Positions 15,240-23,843 of a stretch of DNA of 64,000 nt are shown here, in pieces (the stretch's first letter is position 1; each line of letters starts with the position of its first letter). Location of the stretch: positions 82,047 to 146,046 of the forward strand of contig JAJDZT010000052.1 in NCBI GenBank assembly GCA_022824525.1. The letters run 5' to 3'. A program made the translations under genes and the position numbers. This DNA is from Silicimonas sp. (GTDB taxonomy: Bacteria; Pseudomonadota; Alphaproteobacteria; Rhodobacterales; Rhodobacteraceae). The notes under the pieces are model-generated. The model was not told the origin of the DNA. It did no database searches and saw nothing but the letters and a program-made list of their open reading frames with translations.

Positions 15240-16589
15240 TTACGCGCCACGGGGGGCAGCCAGAAGCCAAAGGCCGAGAAAGGTGTAGCCAATCATGAAA
15301 AGCGAGAGCGGCAGCGTGGCCCACGCGGCGTTTCGCCCCCCTCCAAACAGGTCAAGCGCGATCCGGTGCGCCAAGAGGACGGACCAGACATGGCCGAGCA
15401 CGATGAGACCGGCCTGCGTGAGCCAGATGGGGCGCACGGTGTCGAGCCGGTTGAAGAAGCCGGTCGTCACCCGAAACGGCTCGATGCCGAGCAGGTCGGC
15501 GCCGTTGTTCAGGGGGTCGGTGAGGGCCGCGATGGTATACTGGATGCTCACGAGGAAAGACGGCAGATAATGCGCAATGTGATAGACGAACGCGATCGGT
15601 AGAAGGGCCAAGGCAAGGCGCTCGAAGGCCGGCCAGAATTTCGAGGGGCCGCCGCCGATCAGCAAAGCCAGCCAAACACAGAACCAGAATGTTGCAAGAA
15701 GGAGCGTCAGCGCAACCTTGAGGCCGGTGATGGTTTCGCCGAAAACGGCGGAGCGACCGGGGAATTCCAGCGGGTTCACCCCGATCAGACCGAGCCACCA
15801 GAAGGTCTCGTTCAACCCGTCGAAACTCCCGCAGCCAAGCAACGCGAGAGCGAAAAGTCCGGCTCCGAAGGGAAACGGGCGGAGGAGTTGCCAGCCCGGT
15901 CCGCCTCTGCCATCGGGCGCGATCGCCGTGAGTTTTGCATAGGCGCCACAGAGCGCATGTGCGAGTTCGAAATGCGTGAGCCAACTTGGGCCGGCAATCA
16001 GCAGTCCGATCATCGTCGCACTCCAGTAGACCGCAACGACAATGGCGAGGCGCGCCGGATCGTCTGGTGCGATGTCCGCGAGAAGAAAACCGGTGAACAG
16101 GATTAGCATCATCGTGCCGGGCCAGAGACCGTAGCGTTCCGGCACCGGCCTTTGTCGCCAATCGGGTGCGATCAGGCGATAGAGGCCGGTCCAGGGGTTG
16201 AGCCAGGGCCAGAGGTTTCCGAAGACACCGGAGAGGCTCACGATGGCAACCCAGCCCACCGTCCAGAACATGAGCGGCATGAGGTTCGAGAGCGGGTCCC
16301 GCGGACCGGCAAGACCGAGCGCGACAAGTGCCGCCATCACGAAGAAGGAGATCAGGCTTGTGGCGATCGTGGCCCGCGATGGGCTGCGTGCCGGGCGCTC
16401 GATTGAGGAGAAAAGCCTGCGCACAAAGCCGTCCGGCAGAAGAAAGAGTGCGATTACCGTCAGCACAACGGTCGCGACGCCAGCCGTGATGTAAATATCG
16501 GTGGGCAGAAGCGCCACGAAAGCCTGGTCCGTCGCATGTGCCAGGACCGGGGTCGGGCAGAGGGCTGGAAGGAGCACCAGTCGTTTCAT
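15240..16589 (-). CDS. Polytopic membrane protein of unknown function (fenitrothion-hydrolase-like annotation family)
   Basis: A 449-residue protein with a signal-like N-terminus (MKRLVLLPALCPTPVLAHA) and about ten to twelve hydrophobic helices. A conserved-looking loop, FGNLWPWLNPWTGLYRLIAP (about residues 123-142), is rich in Trp and Pro. I recall similar proteins annotated as fenitrothion hydrolase, but no hydrolase motif is visible and a transport or membrane-enzyme role is equally possible. ATG 16589 is chosen because the signal-like segment begins there; longer readings run into repeat copy B. A terminator follows, so it appears to be a single-gene unit, divergent from hyuA. Confidence 0.6.
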   Translation of the reverse strand: MKRLVLLPALCPTPVLAHATDQAFVALLPTDIYITAGVATVVLTVIALFLLPDGFVRRLFSSIERPARSPSRATIATSLISFFVMAALVALGLAGPRDPLSNLMPLMFWTVGWVAIVSLSGVFGNLWPWLNPWTGLYRLIAPDWRQRPVPERYGLWPGTMMLILFTGFLLADIAPDDPARLAIVVAVYWSATMIGLLIAGPSWLTHFELAHALCGAYAKLTAIAPDGRGGPGWQLLRPFPFGAGLFALALLGCGSFDGLNETFWWLGLIGVNPLEFPGRSAVFGETITGLKVALTLLLATFWFCVWLALLIGGGPSKFWPAFERLALALLPIAFVYHIAHYLPSFLVSIQYTIAALTDPLNNGADLLGIEPFRVTTGFFNRLDTVRPIWLTQAGLIVLGHVWSVLLAHRIALDLFGGGRNAAWATLPLSLFMIGYTFLGLWLLAAPRGA

Positions 16590-16657
16590 TGCGCGCAGTC
16601 TTGCGGCAGGTCGGGCAGATGGCAACCGTTGCCGGTCTTGGCAGCGGTGCGTCATTC

Positions 16658-16712
16658 GGGGCGCTGCCCCATCGGCTTCGCCGATCCCCCGGGATACTTT
16701 GACCAGGAAGAA
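16658..16712 (+). repeat. Dispersed intergenic hairpin element, copy B
   Basis: GGGGC-GCT-GCCCC (16658-16670), ATCGGC-TTC-GCCGAT (16671-16685), then CCCCCGGGATACTTTGACCA and GGAAGAA. Same order and orientation as copies A, C and D, but located in a divergent intergenic region. Confidence 0.75.
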
Positions 16713-16813
16713 CACGGTTTTGGCAATGGTCGGGATGCTTGGAGGTCGCTCTCGGGCGTTGACACTCCTGTGTCGTCCCGCGCTTATGGTGCGGCGAGAA
16801 ACGAGAGGCGGTT

Positions 16814-18841
16814 TTGGGCGGAATTGTTGGCGTCGATGTGGGGGGCACGTTCACTGATCTGGCAATGATCGGGCCGGATGGGCGTCTGCGCATCGCCAAG
16901 ACGCCGACCACGACCGACAATCAGGCGTTTGGCGTTCTCGCTGCACTCGAAGAAGCGGGGATCTCGCTGCCCGAGACCTCGCTGATCGTGCATGGCACCA
17001 CGACCACCACGAATGCCGTTTTGGAGCGGAAGCTTTCGAAGACCGGCCTGATTACCACGGCAGGGTTCCGGGACGTTCTGGAGTTGGGCCGTCGGACGCG
17101 CCCGCAAGCCTATGGAATGAAGGGAGAATTCCGGCCGGTCATACCGAGGGACCTGCGCCTCGAAGTGCCGGAGCGAATGGATGCGGAGGGCAATGTCGTC
17201 ACCCCTCTCGATGAAGCAGCTTTGCGAGAGGCGGTGCGTGCGCTTCTGGACGCGGGGTGCGAGGCATTGGTGATCCATTTCCTCCATGCCTATGCGAACC
17301 CCGCGCATGAGCGCCGCGCGGCAGAGATCGCGGCCACGCTCTGGCCCAATCGCTTCATTACCATGGGACACGCTCTTTTGTCTGAAACGCGCGAGTTCGA
17401 GCGCGGCGTGACCGCCGCCGTCAATGCCTCCGTTCAGCCGCTTCTCGAGCGTTACCTGGCTCGGCTGCGCGACGAGTTGGCCGGGAACGGGTACCCGGGC
17501 GACGTGCTGGTGATGAATGGCAACGGTGGCATGGTCTCATCCGCCCGAGTGGCAGAGGAAGCTGCAAAGACGGTGATGTCCGGACCGGCCTCCGGCGTGA
17601 TGGCCGCGGCCTATACGGGCCGTGTGGCCGGAGCGAGCAACCTCATCACCTACGACATGGGCGGGACGTCGACGGATGTGGCGCTGATCCGGGACGGGGT
17701 GCCGCCGGTCTCGAACGAGATCGAAATCGAATACGCCATGCCGATCCACGTGCCGATGGTGGATGTGCGGACGATCGGGGCAGGTGGCGGGTCGATCGCG
17801 CGGGTGAACGCAGCCGGGCTGCTGGAGGTCGGGCCGGAAAGTGCGGGCGCTGATCCCGGACCCATCTGTTATGGGCGCGGCGGTGTGACGCCCACGATTT
17901 CAGATGCGAACCTGCTTCTGGGCCGCCTTGATCCAGCGCGGCTTGCCGTGACCGGCGGGGTCACGCGAGATGCGGTGGCCGAGGTGTTCGCGCGCGAGTT
18001 GGGCGCACCACTTGGGGTCGATGCAGAGGCGGCGGCCCTTGCAGTGGTGCGGCTGGCCAATGCGAAAATGGCTGGTGCGATCCGGATGGTTTCACTGTCA
18101 CTTGGCGCGGACCCTCGCGATTTCGCGTTGTTTGCGTTTGGCGGGGCGGGCCCGCTTCACGCGGTGGCCCTGGCGGCCGAATTGGGCGTGCCGCGCGTTT
18201 TGGTGCCGGTGCGTCCGGGCATCACCAATGCGTTGGGCTGCGTGGTGGCCGATCTCCGGCACGACTATGTGCGCACGGTCAATCAGCCGCTCGAGACTGC
18301 CGATCTGGAGGCCCTCCATGCGCTCTTTGCCGAACAGGTCTCGGCGGGTGAAGCAGCGCTTGCGGCGGAAACCGTCGCGATCAGGGAGGTGCGCAAGAGC
18401 TTCAGCGTGGATATGCAGTTTGTCGGCCAAAGCCATGTCGTGCGGGTGTTGCTTGCCGATGGAGCGCCGTCCCGGGACGACCTGCGAAACGGGTTCGCGG
18501 CAGCCTACTGGGAGCGGTTTCGCGTGGAGTTGCAGGGCATCGAAGCGCGGATCGTCAACGTGAATTGCTCGGTTGTAGGGGTGTCCGATCCTGTCGATCT
18601 TTCCGGCTTGATCGATCCGGCCGGGCGCCTGGAAAGAGCAGAACCTTACGCGCATCGGCGGGTGGTGTTCGAGGATGGGGCGGAGGAAACGGCGGTCTAT
18701 CGACGCGATCAACTGCCGCTTGATGCGGTGATCGCGGGACCGGCGGTGATCGAACAGGCGGATACGACAATCCTGATAGAGCCCGGTTGGGTAGCGCGTG
18801 GCGATGCGTTGGGCAACCTTCTGGTGGAGGTTGCGGCATGA
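16814..18841 (+). CDS. hyuA: Hydantoinase/oxoprolinase A subunit (HyuA family)
   Basis: A 675-residue protein of the HyuA/5-oxoprolinase/acetone-carboxylase beta family. It starts with GIVGVDVGGTFTDLAMIGPD (residues 3-22), the ASKHA phosphate-binding motif, and later contains VMSGPASGVMAAA and YDMGGTSTDVALI, which are family hallmarks. With HyuB it performs ATP-dependent ring opening or carboxylation; the exact substrate (5-oxoproline, hydantoin, N-methylhydantoin or a ketone) cannot be read. The start is a TTG with GAGAGG just upstream. The stop overlaps an ATG of an 18-codon reading that leads into the DUF1801 gene. Confidence 0.87.
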   Translation: MGGIVGVDVGGTFTDLAMIGPDGRLRIAKTPTTTDNQAFGVLAALEEAGISLPETSLIVHGTTTTTNAVLERKLSKTGLITTAGFRDVLELGRRTRPQAYGMKGEFRPVIPRDLRLEVPERMDAEGNVVTPLDEAALREAVRALLDAGCEALVIHFLHAYANPAHERRAAEIAATLWPNRFITMGHALLSETREFERGVTAAVNASVQPLLERYLARLRDELAGNGYPGDVLVMNGNGGMVSSARVAEEAAKTVMSGPASGVMAAAYTGRVAGASNLITYDMGGTSTDVALIRDGVPPVSNEIEIEYAMPIHVPMVDVRTIGAGGGSIARVNAAGLLEVGPESAGADPGPICYGRGGVTPTISDANLLLGRLDPARLAVTGGVTRDAVAEVFARELGAPLGVDAEAAALAVVRLANAKMAGAIRMVSLSLGADPRDFALFAFGGAGPLHAVALAAELGVPRVLVPVRPGITNALGCVVADLRHDYVRTVNQPLETADLEALHALFAEQVSAGEAALAAETVAIREVRKSFSVDMQFVGQSHVVRVLLADGAPSRDDLRNGFAAAYWERFRVELQGIEARIVNVNCSVVGVSDPVDLSGLIDPAGRLERAEPYAHRRVVFEDGAEETAVYRRDQLPLDAVIAGPAVIEQADTTILIEPGWVARGDALGNLLVEVAA

Positions 18842-18894
18842 GGGAGTTTTGCGCCGACGCAGTGCAGCTGTGCAATTGGAGCAAGGTGACGTGA
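18838..18894 (+). CDS. 18-codon mini-ORF bridging hyuA and the DUF1801 gene
   Basis: ATG 18838 overlaps the hyuA stop (ATGA) and the reading MREFCADAVQLCNWSKVT ends at a TGA (18892-18894) that overlaps the GTG start of the DUF1801 gene (GTGA). It has no family features. The double overlap looks like a translational relay that carries ribosomes across the gap. It may also be chance. Confidence 0.3.
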   Translation: MREFCADAVQLCNWSKVT

Positions 18895-19295
18895 AGGGGC
18901 CGTCTGTTTCTGCCGCGGTTGCGCCTGTGTTTGCCGCTTATCCGGACGACGTGCGTGCGTCGTTGGAGGAGGTGCGTGCGCTGATTTTCGAGTTGGCGGA
19001 AGAGGCAGGTGTCGGACCGTTGACGGAGACCTTGAAATGGGGAGAGCCGGCGTATCTGACAGAGACCACGAAGGCAGGCTCGACCATCCGGCTTGGATCG
19101 AAAGACGGGCGTGCCGCCGCGTTTTTCATTTGTCACACGGGCCTGGTGGACGGTTTTCGTGCGGATTTTCCGGAGGCGCTTTCCTATATCGGCAACCGGG
19201 GCATCCGACTTGAACGCGGTACCGACAGGGAGGCGTTGGCGCTCTGCCTGCGTCGCGCATTGACCTATCACCAAGAGAAACGGAGGCGTGCGTGA
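18891..19295 (+). CDS. DUF1801 domain protein
   Basis: A 134-residue protein. The segment VRASLEEVRALIFELAEE followed by ETLKWGEPAYLT matches the DUF1801/YdhG-like fold, in which I-K-W-G-x-P-x-Y is the conserved core. Function in the family is unclear; some members are linked to iron-sulfur or surfactin-type annotations without proof. The GTG at 18891 is chosen because it overlaps the mini-ORF stop and has GGAGCAAGG upstream; an in-frame ATG at 18798 would lie inside hyuA. Its TGA overlaps the hyuB GTG. Position between the two subunits of one enzyme is unusual. Confidence 0.75.
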   Translation: MKGPSVSAAVAPVFAAYPDDVRASLEEVRALIFELAEEAGVGPLTETLKWGEPAYLTETTKAGSTIRLGSKDGRAAAFFICHTGLVDGFRADFPEALSYIGNRGIRLERGTDREALALCLRRALTYHQEKRRRA

Positions 19296-20938
19296 GCATT
19301 GACCCGATCACTCTCTCGGTCATTCAGGCCGGACTGGCGCAGGTTTGCGACGAAATGGACATGGCGTTTTCGCGGGCGGCGTTCTCGCCGGTGATCGCCG
19401 AGGCAAACGATCGCTCGGACGGGATTTATGCGGCCGAAGACGGCGCTCTGATTGCGCAAGGTGCGGGCGGCTTGCCGGTTTTCGTGGGCACCATGCAAGA
19501 CAGCACGCGTCAGCTGATCGAGCGAATTCGGGATGGCGTGACGCCTGCTCCGAAGCCGGGCGATGTCTATATCGTCAATGATCCTTATCTCGGCGGCACG
19601 CATTTGATGGATGTGCGTTTTGCGCGACCGTTTTACCGGGGGGGCGAAATCTTCTGCTGGCTGTCGAATACCGGGCATTGGCCGGATACGGGTGGGTCCG
19701 TGCCGGGCGGGTTCTCGGCCTCGGCGACGGCGGTGGAGCAGGAGGGACTGCGTCTGCCCCCTGTTCGGCTTTTCAAGGAAGGTCGGATGGATGAGGAGAT
19801 CTATGCGATCATCTGTTCCAATATTCGCGTGGCGGATCAACGGATTGGCGATGTGAAAGCGCAGGCTGCCGCGCTTCAGGTCGGCGCGGATCGGTTGACG
19901 GCGCTTCTTGATCGCTACGGCGACGATGTTGTGCGACAGGCCATCGCCGAGTTGCGCACGCGGGCCGAGACGCAGATGCGACGGCTGATCGATGAAATCG
20001 CCGATGGAACCTACAGCTCGGTTGCGTGGGTGGACAGTGACGGCGTGGTGAATGAACCGCTTGCCATCCGTCTGACGGTCACGAAATCGGCCGGACATTT
20101 GCAGTTTGATTTCGCCGCGAGTTCTGCGCCTTGTGCCGGGCCGATGAATTCCGTGCGCGCAACGACGCTGTCGAGTGTCTATCTTGCCATGCGGCATATC
20201 TTTCCGGAGGTGCCGATCAGCGCGGGCGCCTTTGCGCCGCTCGAGGTGACGGGGATTGAAGGCACGTTTCTGGATGCGCGCTACCCGCGCCCGGTTTCGG
20301 GCTGCGCGGCGGAGGTGAGCCAGCGGATTGCCGAAGCTGTCTTCGCGGCGCTGGTCGAAGCCTTGCCGGATCGGGTGACGGCGGCTCCGGCCGGGACCAG
20401 CGGGAACTTTGCGCTGGGAGGACATGATCCGAAGCGCGGACGGGATTTTGTCATGTATCAGCTTTCCGGGGGAGGCTACGGCGGAAATGCCGATCATGAC
20501 GGTCTTTCCAACGGGTGTTCGACCATCGGGATTTCAAAGGCACCACCGGTCGAGATCATGGAGCAGAATTTTCCGGTGCTGTATCATCGCTATGCCCTGC
20601 GCGAAGGTTCGGGCGGAGCTGGCAGGCATCGGGGCGGGCTTGGCTTGGACTACGAGGTGGAACTCTTGAGAGGAATGGCCAGGGCAAGTTTCGTCATGGA
20701 CCATGGTCGCTTCGGCCCCCAGGGGGCGTTGGGGGGCGAAGACGGCGCGGTGAACGAGGTCGAGGTCTGGCAAGGCGGCAAGCGCATCGTGCCGGAGCAT
20801 CTGTCGAAGGCGCAGGACATCGCGTTAGAGGCCGGTGACAGGGTGCGCGTGCGCACCCCGGGTGGTGGCGGATATGGCGATCCGAACGAGCGGGATCCGG
20901 AATTGCTGAGCGAAGACAAAAGGTTGGGGCGAACATGA
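19292..20938 (+). CDS. hyuB: Hydantoinase/oxoprolinase B subunit (HyuB family)
   Basis: A 548-residue HyuB-family protein. It begins SIDPITLSVIQAGLAQVCDE, contains DVYIVNDPYLGGTHLMDV (about residues 91-108) with the family's metal-binding character, and ends with a glycine-rich TPGGGGYGDP tail (about 526-535), which is typical. It should form a complex with HyuA. The GTG start overlaps the DUF1801 stop (GTGA), and the end overlaps the next gene (ATGA at 20935-20938). The full family core is present with no break. Confidence 0.88.
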   Translation: MSIDPITLSVIQAGLAQVCDEMDMAFSRAAFSPVIAEANDRSDGIYAAEDGALIAQGAGGLPVFVGTMQDSTRQLIERIRDGVTPAPKPGDVYIVNDPYLGGTHLMDVRFARPFYRGGEIFCWLSNTGHWPDTGGSVPGGFSASATAVEQEGLRLPPVRLFKEGRMDEEIYAIICSNIRVADQRIGDVKAQAAALQVGADRLTALLDRYGDDVVRQAIAELRTRAETQMRRLIDEIADGTYSSVAWVDSDGVVNEPLAIRLTVTKSAGHLQFDFAASSAPCAGPMNSVRATTLSSVYLAMRHIFPEVPISAGAFAPLEVTGIEGTFLDARYPRPVSGCAAEVSQRIAEAVFAALVEALPDRVTAAPAGTSGNFALGGHDPKRGRDFVMYQLSGGGYGGNADHDGLSNGCSTIGISKAPPVEIMEQNFPVLYHRYALREGSGGAGRHRGGLGLDYEVELLRGMARASFVMDHGRFGPQGALGGEDGAVNEVEVWQGGKRIVPEHLSKAQDIALEAGDRVRVRTPGGGGYGDPNERDPELLSEDKRLGRT

Positions 20939-22050
20939 GCAGTAACGCGCGTGACTTGCCGGACGCCGCGGGCTTCTTGCACCTGCGTAACCTGGAAAAG
21001 GGCGATCCCGTGTCTCCGCCGCTGGTGCAGGCGTCGATGTATCACTTGCCGGGCGACGGGCAGGCCCCTTTTACCTACGGGCGCGGGGAAAACCCGACAT
21101 GGGAAGTGACGGAAGCTGCGCTGACACATCTGGAAGGTGCGGACTGCGTGCTCTTTCCCTCCGGAATGGCGGCCATCGCGGCAGCGCTTTTCACAGGCGC
21201 CCGGTCAGGCGCGCGGGTCCTATTCCCGTCGGATGGGTACTATGCCACGCGGGTGCTGGCAGAGGGCCATCTGGCGCGGTTCGGGATCGAGGTCGTCGAA
21301 CGTCCGACGCAGGCCTTCGAAGATGGGGGCTTCGATGGATTTGATGTCGTGTTCATCGAGACGCCCTCCAATCCCGGATTGGACTTGATCGATATTGCTT
21401 CGGTGACATCCGCCGTGCGGGCCGCCGGGGGCCTGACAATCGTCGACAACACAACGATGACGTCTTTCGGTCAGCGTCCTTTGGCGTTGGGCGCAGATGT
21501 GGTGGTGGCGTCGGATACCAAGGCGCCCGGGGGGCACTCCGACCTGTTGATGGGGCATGTCGCGAGCCGCGATCCGGCGTTTTTGGCGGGGGTTCGCGAT
21601 TGGCGCAAATTCGCGGGCGCGATCCCCGGGCCGATGGAGGCCTGGCTTTTGCATCGGGGGTTGGAAACACTGGATGTGCGGTTTGACCGGATGTGTTCCA
21701 GTGCGGAAGTGATTGCGGCCCGGCTGTCGGATCATCCACGGGTTGAGGCTGTGCGTTACCCGGGATTGCCCGGCGATCCGTCACACGACTTGGCGCGAAC
21801 TCAGATGCTGCGCTTTGGCTTTCTCATTGGGTTGTCCTTGACGGATGAGAGCGCGGCCGAGGCCTTCATCAATCGCTGTCCTCTGTTGCAGCCGGCGACC
21901 TCGTTTGGAGGTGTGCATTCCTCGGCGGAGCGGCGTGCGCGTTGGGGGGATGCTGTCCCGGGTGGGGCCATCCGGTTGTCTGTTGGATGTGAACCGGTCG
22001 AGCCGTTATGGGCGGCGTTGAAGCAAAGCCTTGATGCCTTGCCGTCCTGA
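20935..22050 (+). CDS. PLP-dependent cystathionine gamma-synthase/lyase family enzyme
   Basis: A 371-residue member of the Cys/Met metabolism PLP family. The Schiff-base lysine is Lys196 in SDTKAPGGHSDLLMG, the cofactor-binding Asp lies in LTIVDNTTMTS, and YGRGENPTWEVTEAALTHLE (about 46-65) corresponds to the Y-x-R-x-x-NPT motif that defines the family. It could cleave or synthesise a sulfur amino acid. Its ATG overlaps the hyuB stop, so it is coupled to the hyuAB operon. That suggests the HyuAB product is an amino acid such as cysteine or a substituted homologue, which is inference. Confidence 0.85.
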   Translation: MSSNARDLPDAAGFLHLRNLEKGDPVSPPLVQASMYHLPGDGQAPFTYGRGENPTWEVTEAALTHLEGADCVLFPSGMAAIAAALFTGARSGARVLFPSDGYYATRVLAEGHLARFGIEVVERPTQAFEDGGFDGFDVVFIETPSNPGLDLIDIASVTSAVRAAGGLTIVDNTTMTSFGQRPLALGADVVVASDTKAPGGHSDLLMGHVASRDPAFLAGVRDWRKFAGAIPGPMEAWLLHRGLETLDVRFDRMCSSAEVIAARLSDHPRVEAVRYPGLPGDPSHDLARTQMLRFGFLIGLSLTDESAAEAFINRCPLLQPATSFGGVHSSAERRARWGDAVPGGAIRLSVGCEPVEPLWAALKQSLDALPS

Positions 22051-22085
22051 TGAGAGGCGGCTGGCCAGCGCTCGGTTAGCAGGCG

Positions 22086-22916
22086 TTATCCGGCCTTGAG
22101 GTTTCGTAACACCGTTCTTGTCGCATCTACCAAGGGTGGCTCGACATCTTTCAGGGTTTGCACCCGATCGAAGCGTTCGGCGTCCGCGGCCACTGCGCTG
22201 CGGAGTGCTTGGCCAAACGCCATTCTCAATTCTGTCCCGATGTTGAACTTGCAGATGGACGTGCCGCGCGCGAGCCGCTGACGCTGTTCAGCGGGAACGC
22301 CGGACCCTCCATGAATGACAAGTGGCACATTGGTGGCCGCGTCGATGGCAGCGATGCGCTCTTCGTCGAGACCGCCTGACTGATCCTGCTGCAGGTGCAC
22401 GTTTCCCACGGAGATTGCGAGCGCGTCCACGCCTGTTGCCCTGGCAAACTGTGCAGCTTCGTCCGGATCCGTTCCGGCAGAGTCTTCGCCGCCGTCGTAA
22501 CCGACAAACCCGATCTCCCCTTCGCAGGAGATGCCAGCGCCGTGGGCAAGTTCAACGATGCGCGCCGTTTCCTCCACGTTCTGGGCAAATGGCTTGCGTG
22601 ATCCATCATACATGAGCGATGTGAAACCGCTGTCGAGCGCTTCCTTGCATTCCTCGTACTCATAACCGTGGTCGAGATGGGCAACGACGGGAACCGAGGC
22701 GTTTTCGGCAAGGTTGCGGAACATGCTGCCCAAGACCGGTAGCGGCGTATGGGCGCGGCAGGACGGACCGGCTTGCAGAATGACCGGGCAGTTCTCGGCC
22801 TCTGCGGCCTGCACGAAAGCGCGCATGTCTTCCCAGCCAAGGGTGACGAGCCCGGCGACCGCATACCCCTTCTGCAGAGCGGGTTGAAGAACATCGGCGA
22901 GTGTCACGAGTGGCAT
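22086..22916 (-). CDS. Class II fructose-bisphosphate aldolase-family protein (IolJ-like)
   Basis: A 276-residue TIM-barrel aldolase of the ketose-bisphosphate class. The zinc ligands are visible in HLDHG (residues 80-84) and a later VIHGGSGVP (about 203-211) with NIGTELR. It lies 79 bases after iolB on the same strand, so it most likely cleaves 2-deoxy-5-keto-gluconate 6-phosphate to dihydroxyacetone phosphate and malonate semialdehyde, the IolJ step. It is a little shorter than typical IolJ and could instead be a tagatose- or fructose-type aldolase. The stop lies 35 bases from the convergent PLP gene. Confidence 0.8.
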   Translation of the reverse strand: MPLVTLADVLQPALQKGYAVAGLVTLGWEDMRAFVQAAEAENCPVILQAGPSCRAHTPLPVLGSMFRNLAENASVPVVAHLDHGYEYEECKEALDSGFTSLMYDGSRKPFAQNVEETARIVELAHGAGISCEGEIGFVGYDGGEDSAGTDPDEAAQFARATGVDALAISVGNVHLQQDQSGGLDEERIAAIDAATNVPLVIHGGSGVPAEQRQRLARGTSICKFNIGTELRMAFGQALRSAVAADAERFDRVQTLKDVEPPLVDATRTVLRNLKAG

Positions 22917-22995
22917 GCGGGTCTTTCCGTTTGTTGACAGGGGCAGCGTTTCCGGCGCATGCGCCCTGGAATTCTCAGGTCGAAAATCGCTTTGT

Positions 22996-23838
22996 TTACT
23001 TGAACTTCGCGATCATGTCTTTGATGCCGGGGATGGTTTCAATCTGGTAAGCATGGCTTGGCTGGAAGTACTGGACCAACGAACGCTGGCTCAATCCACC
23101 GAGAATGGTGAAGTAGTACATCTCGTAACCGGGAAGCACCGCACATGGATGGTAGCCCCGGTCGAGGCAAATCGTGGAACCATCGACAATGTGATACGCG
23201 TCGCCGGGCTTGCCGTCTTCGCGTTGAAGCATCTGGACGCCAGAACCGTGGTTCGGGCGAAAGCGGAAGTTGTAGGTCTCGTCGTGCCGTGTCTCGTCCG
23301 GAAGGCGGTCGGTATCGTGCTTGTGGGACGGGAAACCCGACCAGCCGCCTGCACCGACGGTGAAGAGCTCCGAAACAAGTAGGCGCCCGACCTTGCCATG
23401 TTGCTTCTGGCCGAGGATATGCTTGATCTTGCGATGTGTTTTGGTGTCGTCGCTGCCGTACTGAACGAGATCGAGTTCGTCTTTGCGCACCGCGAAGGGG
23501 TCGAGTGTTTCATCGAACTTGGCACCAGCCACGAAGACCTCGATCGTGCCGGACGTCCCGATGATCGTCGCCTTTGCGCCTGACGGGACATAGACACCTT
23601 CTGGTTCGCCGTCCCAGACGTCCACGCCCCGACCTCCCAATGCCTCGGCCTTGAAGCCTTCGACTTCGACATCGACCGTGCCGGTGGCGGGCACGATGCA
23701 GGTCTCGTAGCCGGGGACCTGATAGCTGAATGCCTGGCCGGGTTCGAGTTTGACGATGTTGAAGTAGTTGAGCGGCACCGTCGTGTCGTCCACGTCAACG
23801 ATAGGTTTGTTCTGGTTATCGTATGGAGCGATATGCAT
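22996..23838 (-). CDS. iolB: 5-deoxy-glucuronate isomerase
   Basis: A 280-residue bicupin-type isomerase. The second half carries the metal site as FPSHKHDTDRLPDETRHDE and ICLDRGYHPCAVLPGYEMYY (about residues 164-182 and 225-244), characteristic of IolB. It converts 5-deoxy-glucuronate into 2-deoxy-5-keto-gluconate. ATG 23838 gives a start MHIAPYDNQN at normal length; the longer frame up to 23934 is inside iolC. Only five bases separate it from iolC, consistent with one minus-strand operon iolD-iolC-iolB-aldolase. Confidence 0.9.
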   Translation of the reverse strand: MHIAPYDNQNKPIVDVDDTTVPLNYFNIVKLEPGQAFSYQVPGYETCIVPATGTVDVEVEGFKAEALGGRGVDVWDGEPEGVYVPSGAKATIIGTSGTIEVFVAGAKFDETLDPFAVRKDELDLVQYGSDDTKTHRKIKHILGQKQHGKVGRLLVSELFTVGAGGWSGFPSHKHDTDRLPDETRHDETYNFRFRPNHGSGVQMLQREDGKPGDAYHIVDGSTICLDRGYHPCAVLPGYEMYYFTILGGLSQRSLVQYFQPSHAYQIETIPGIKDMIAKFK

Positions 23839-23843
23839 GGGAC

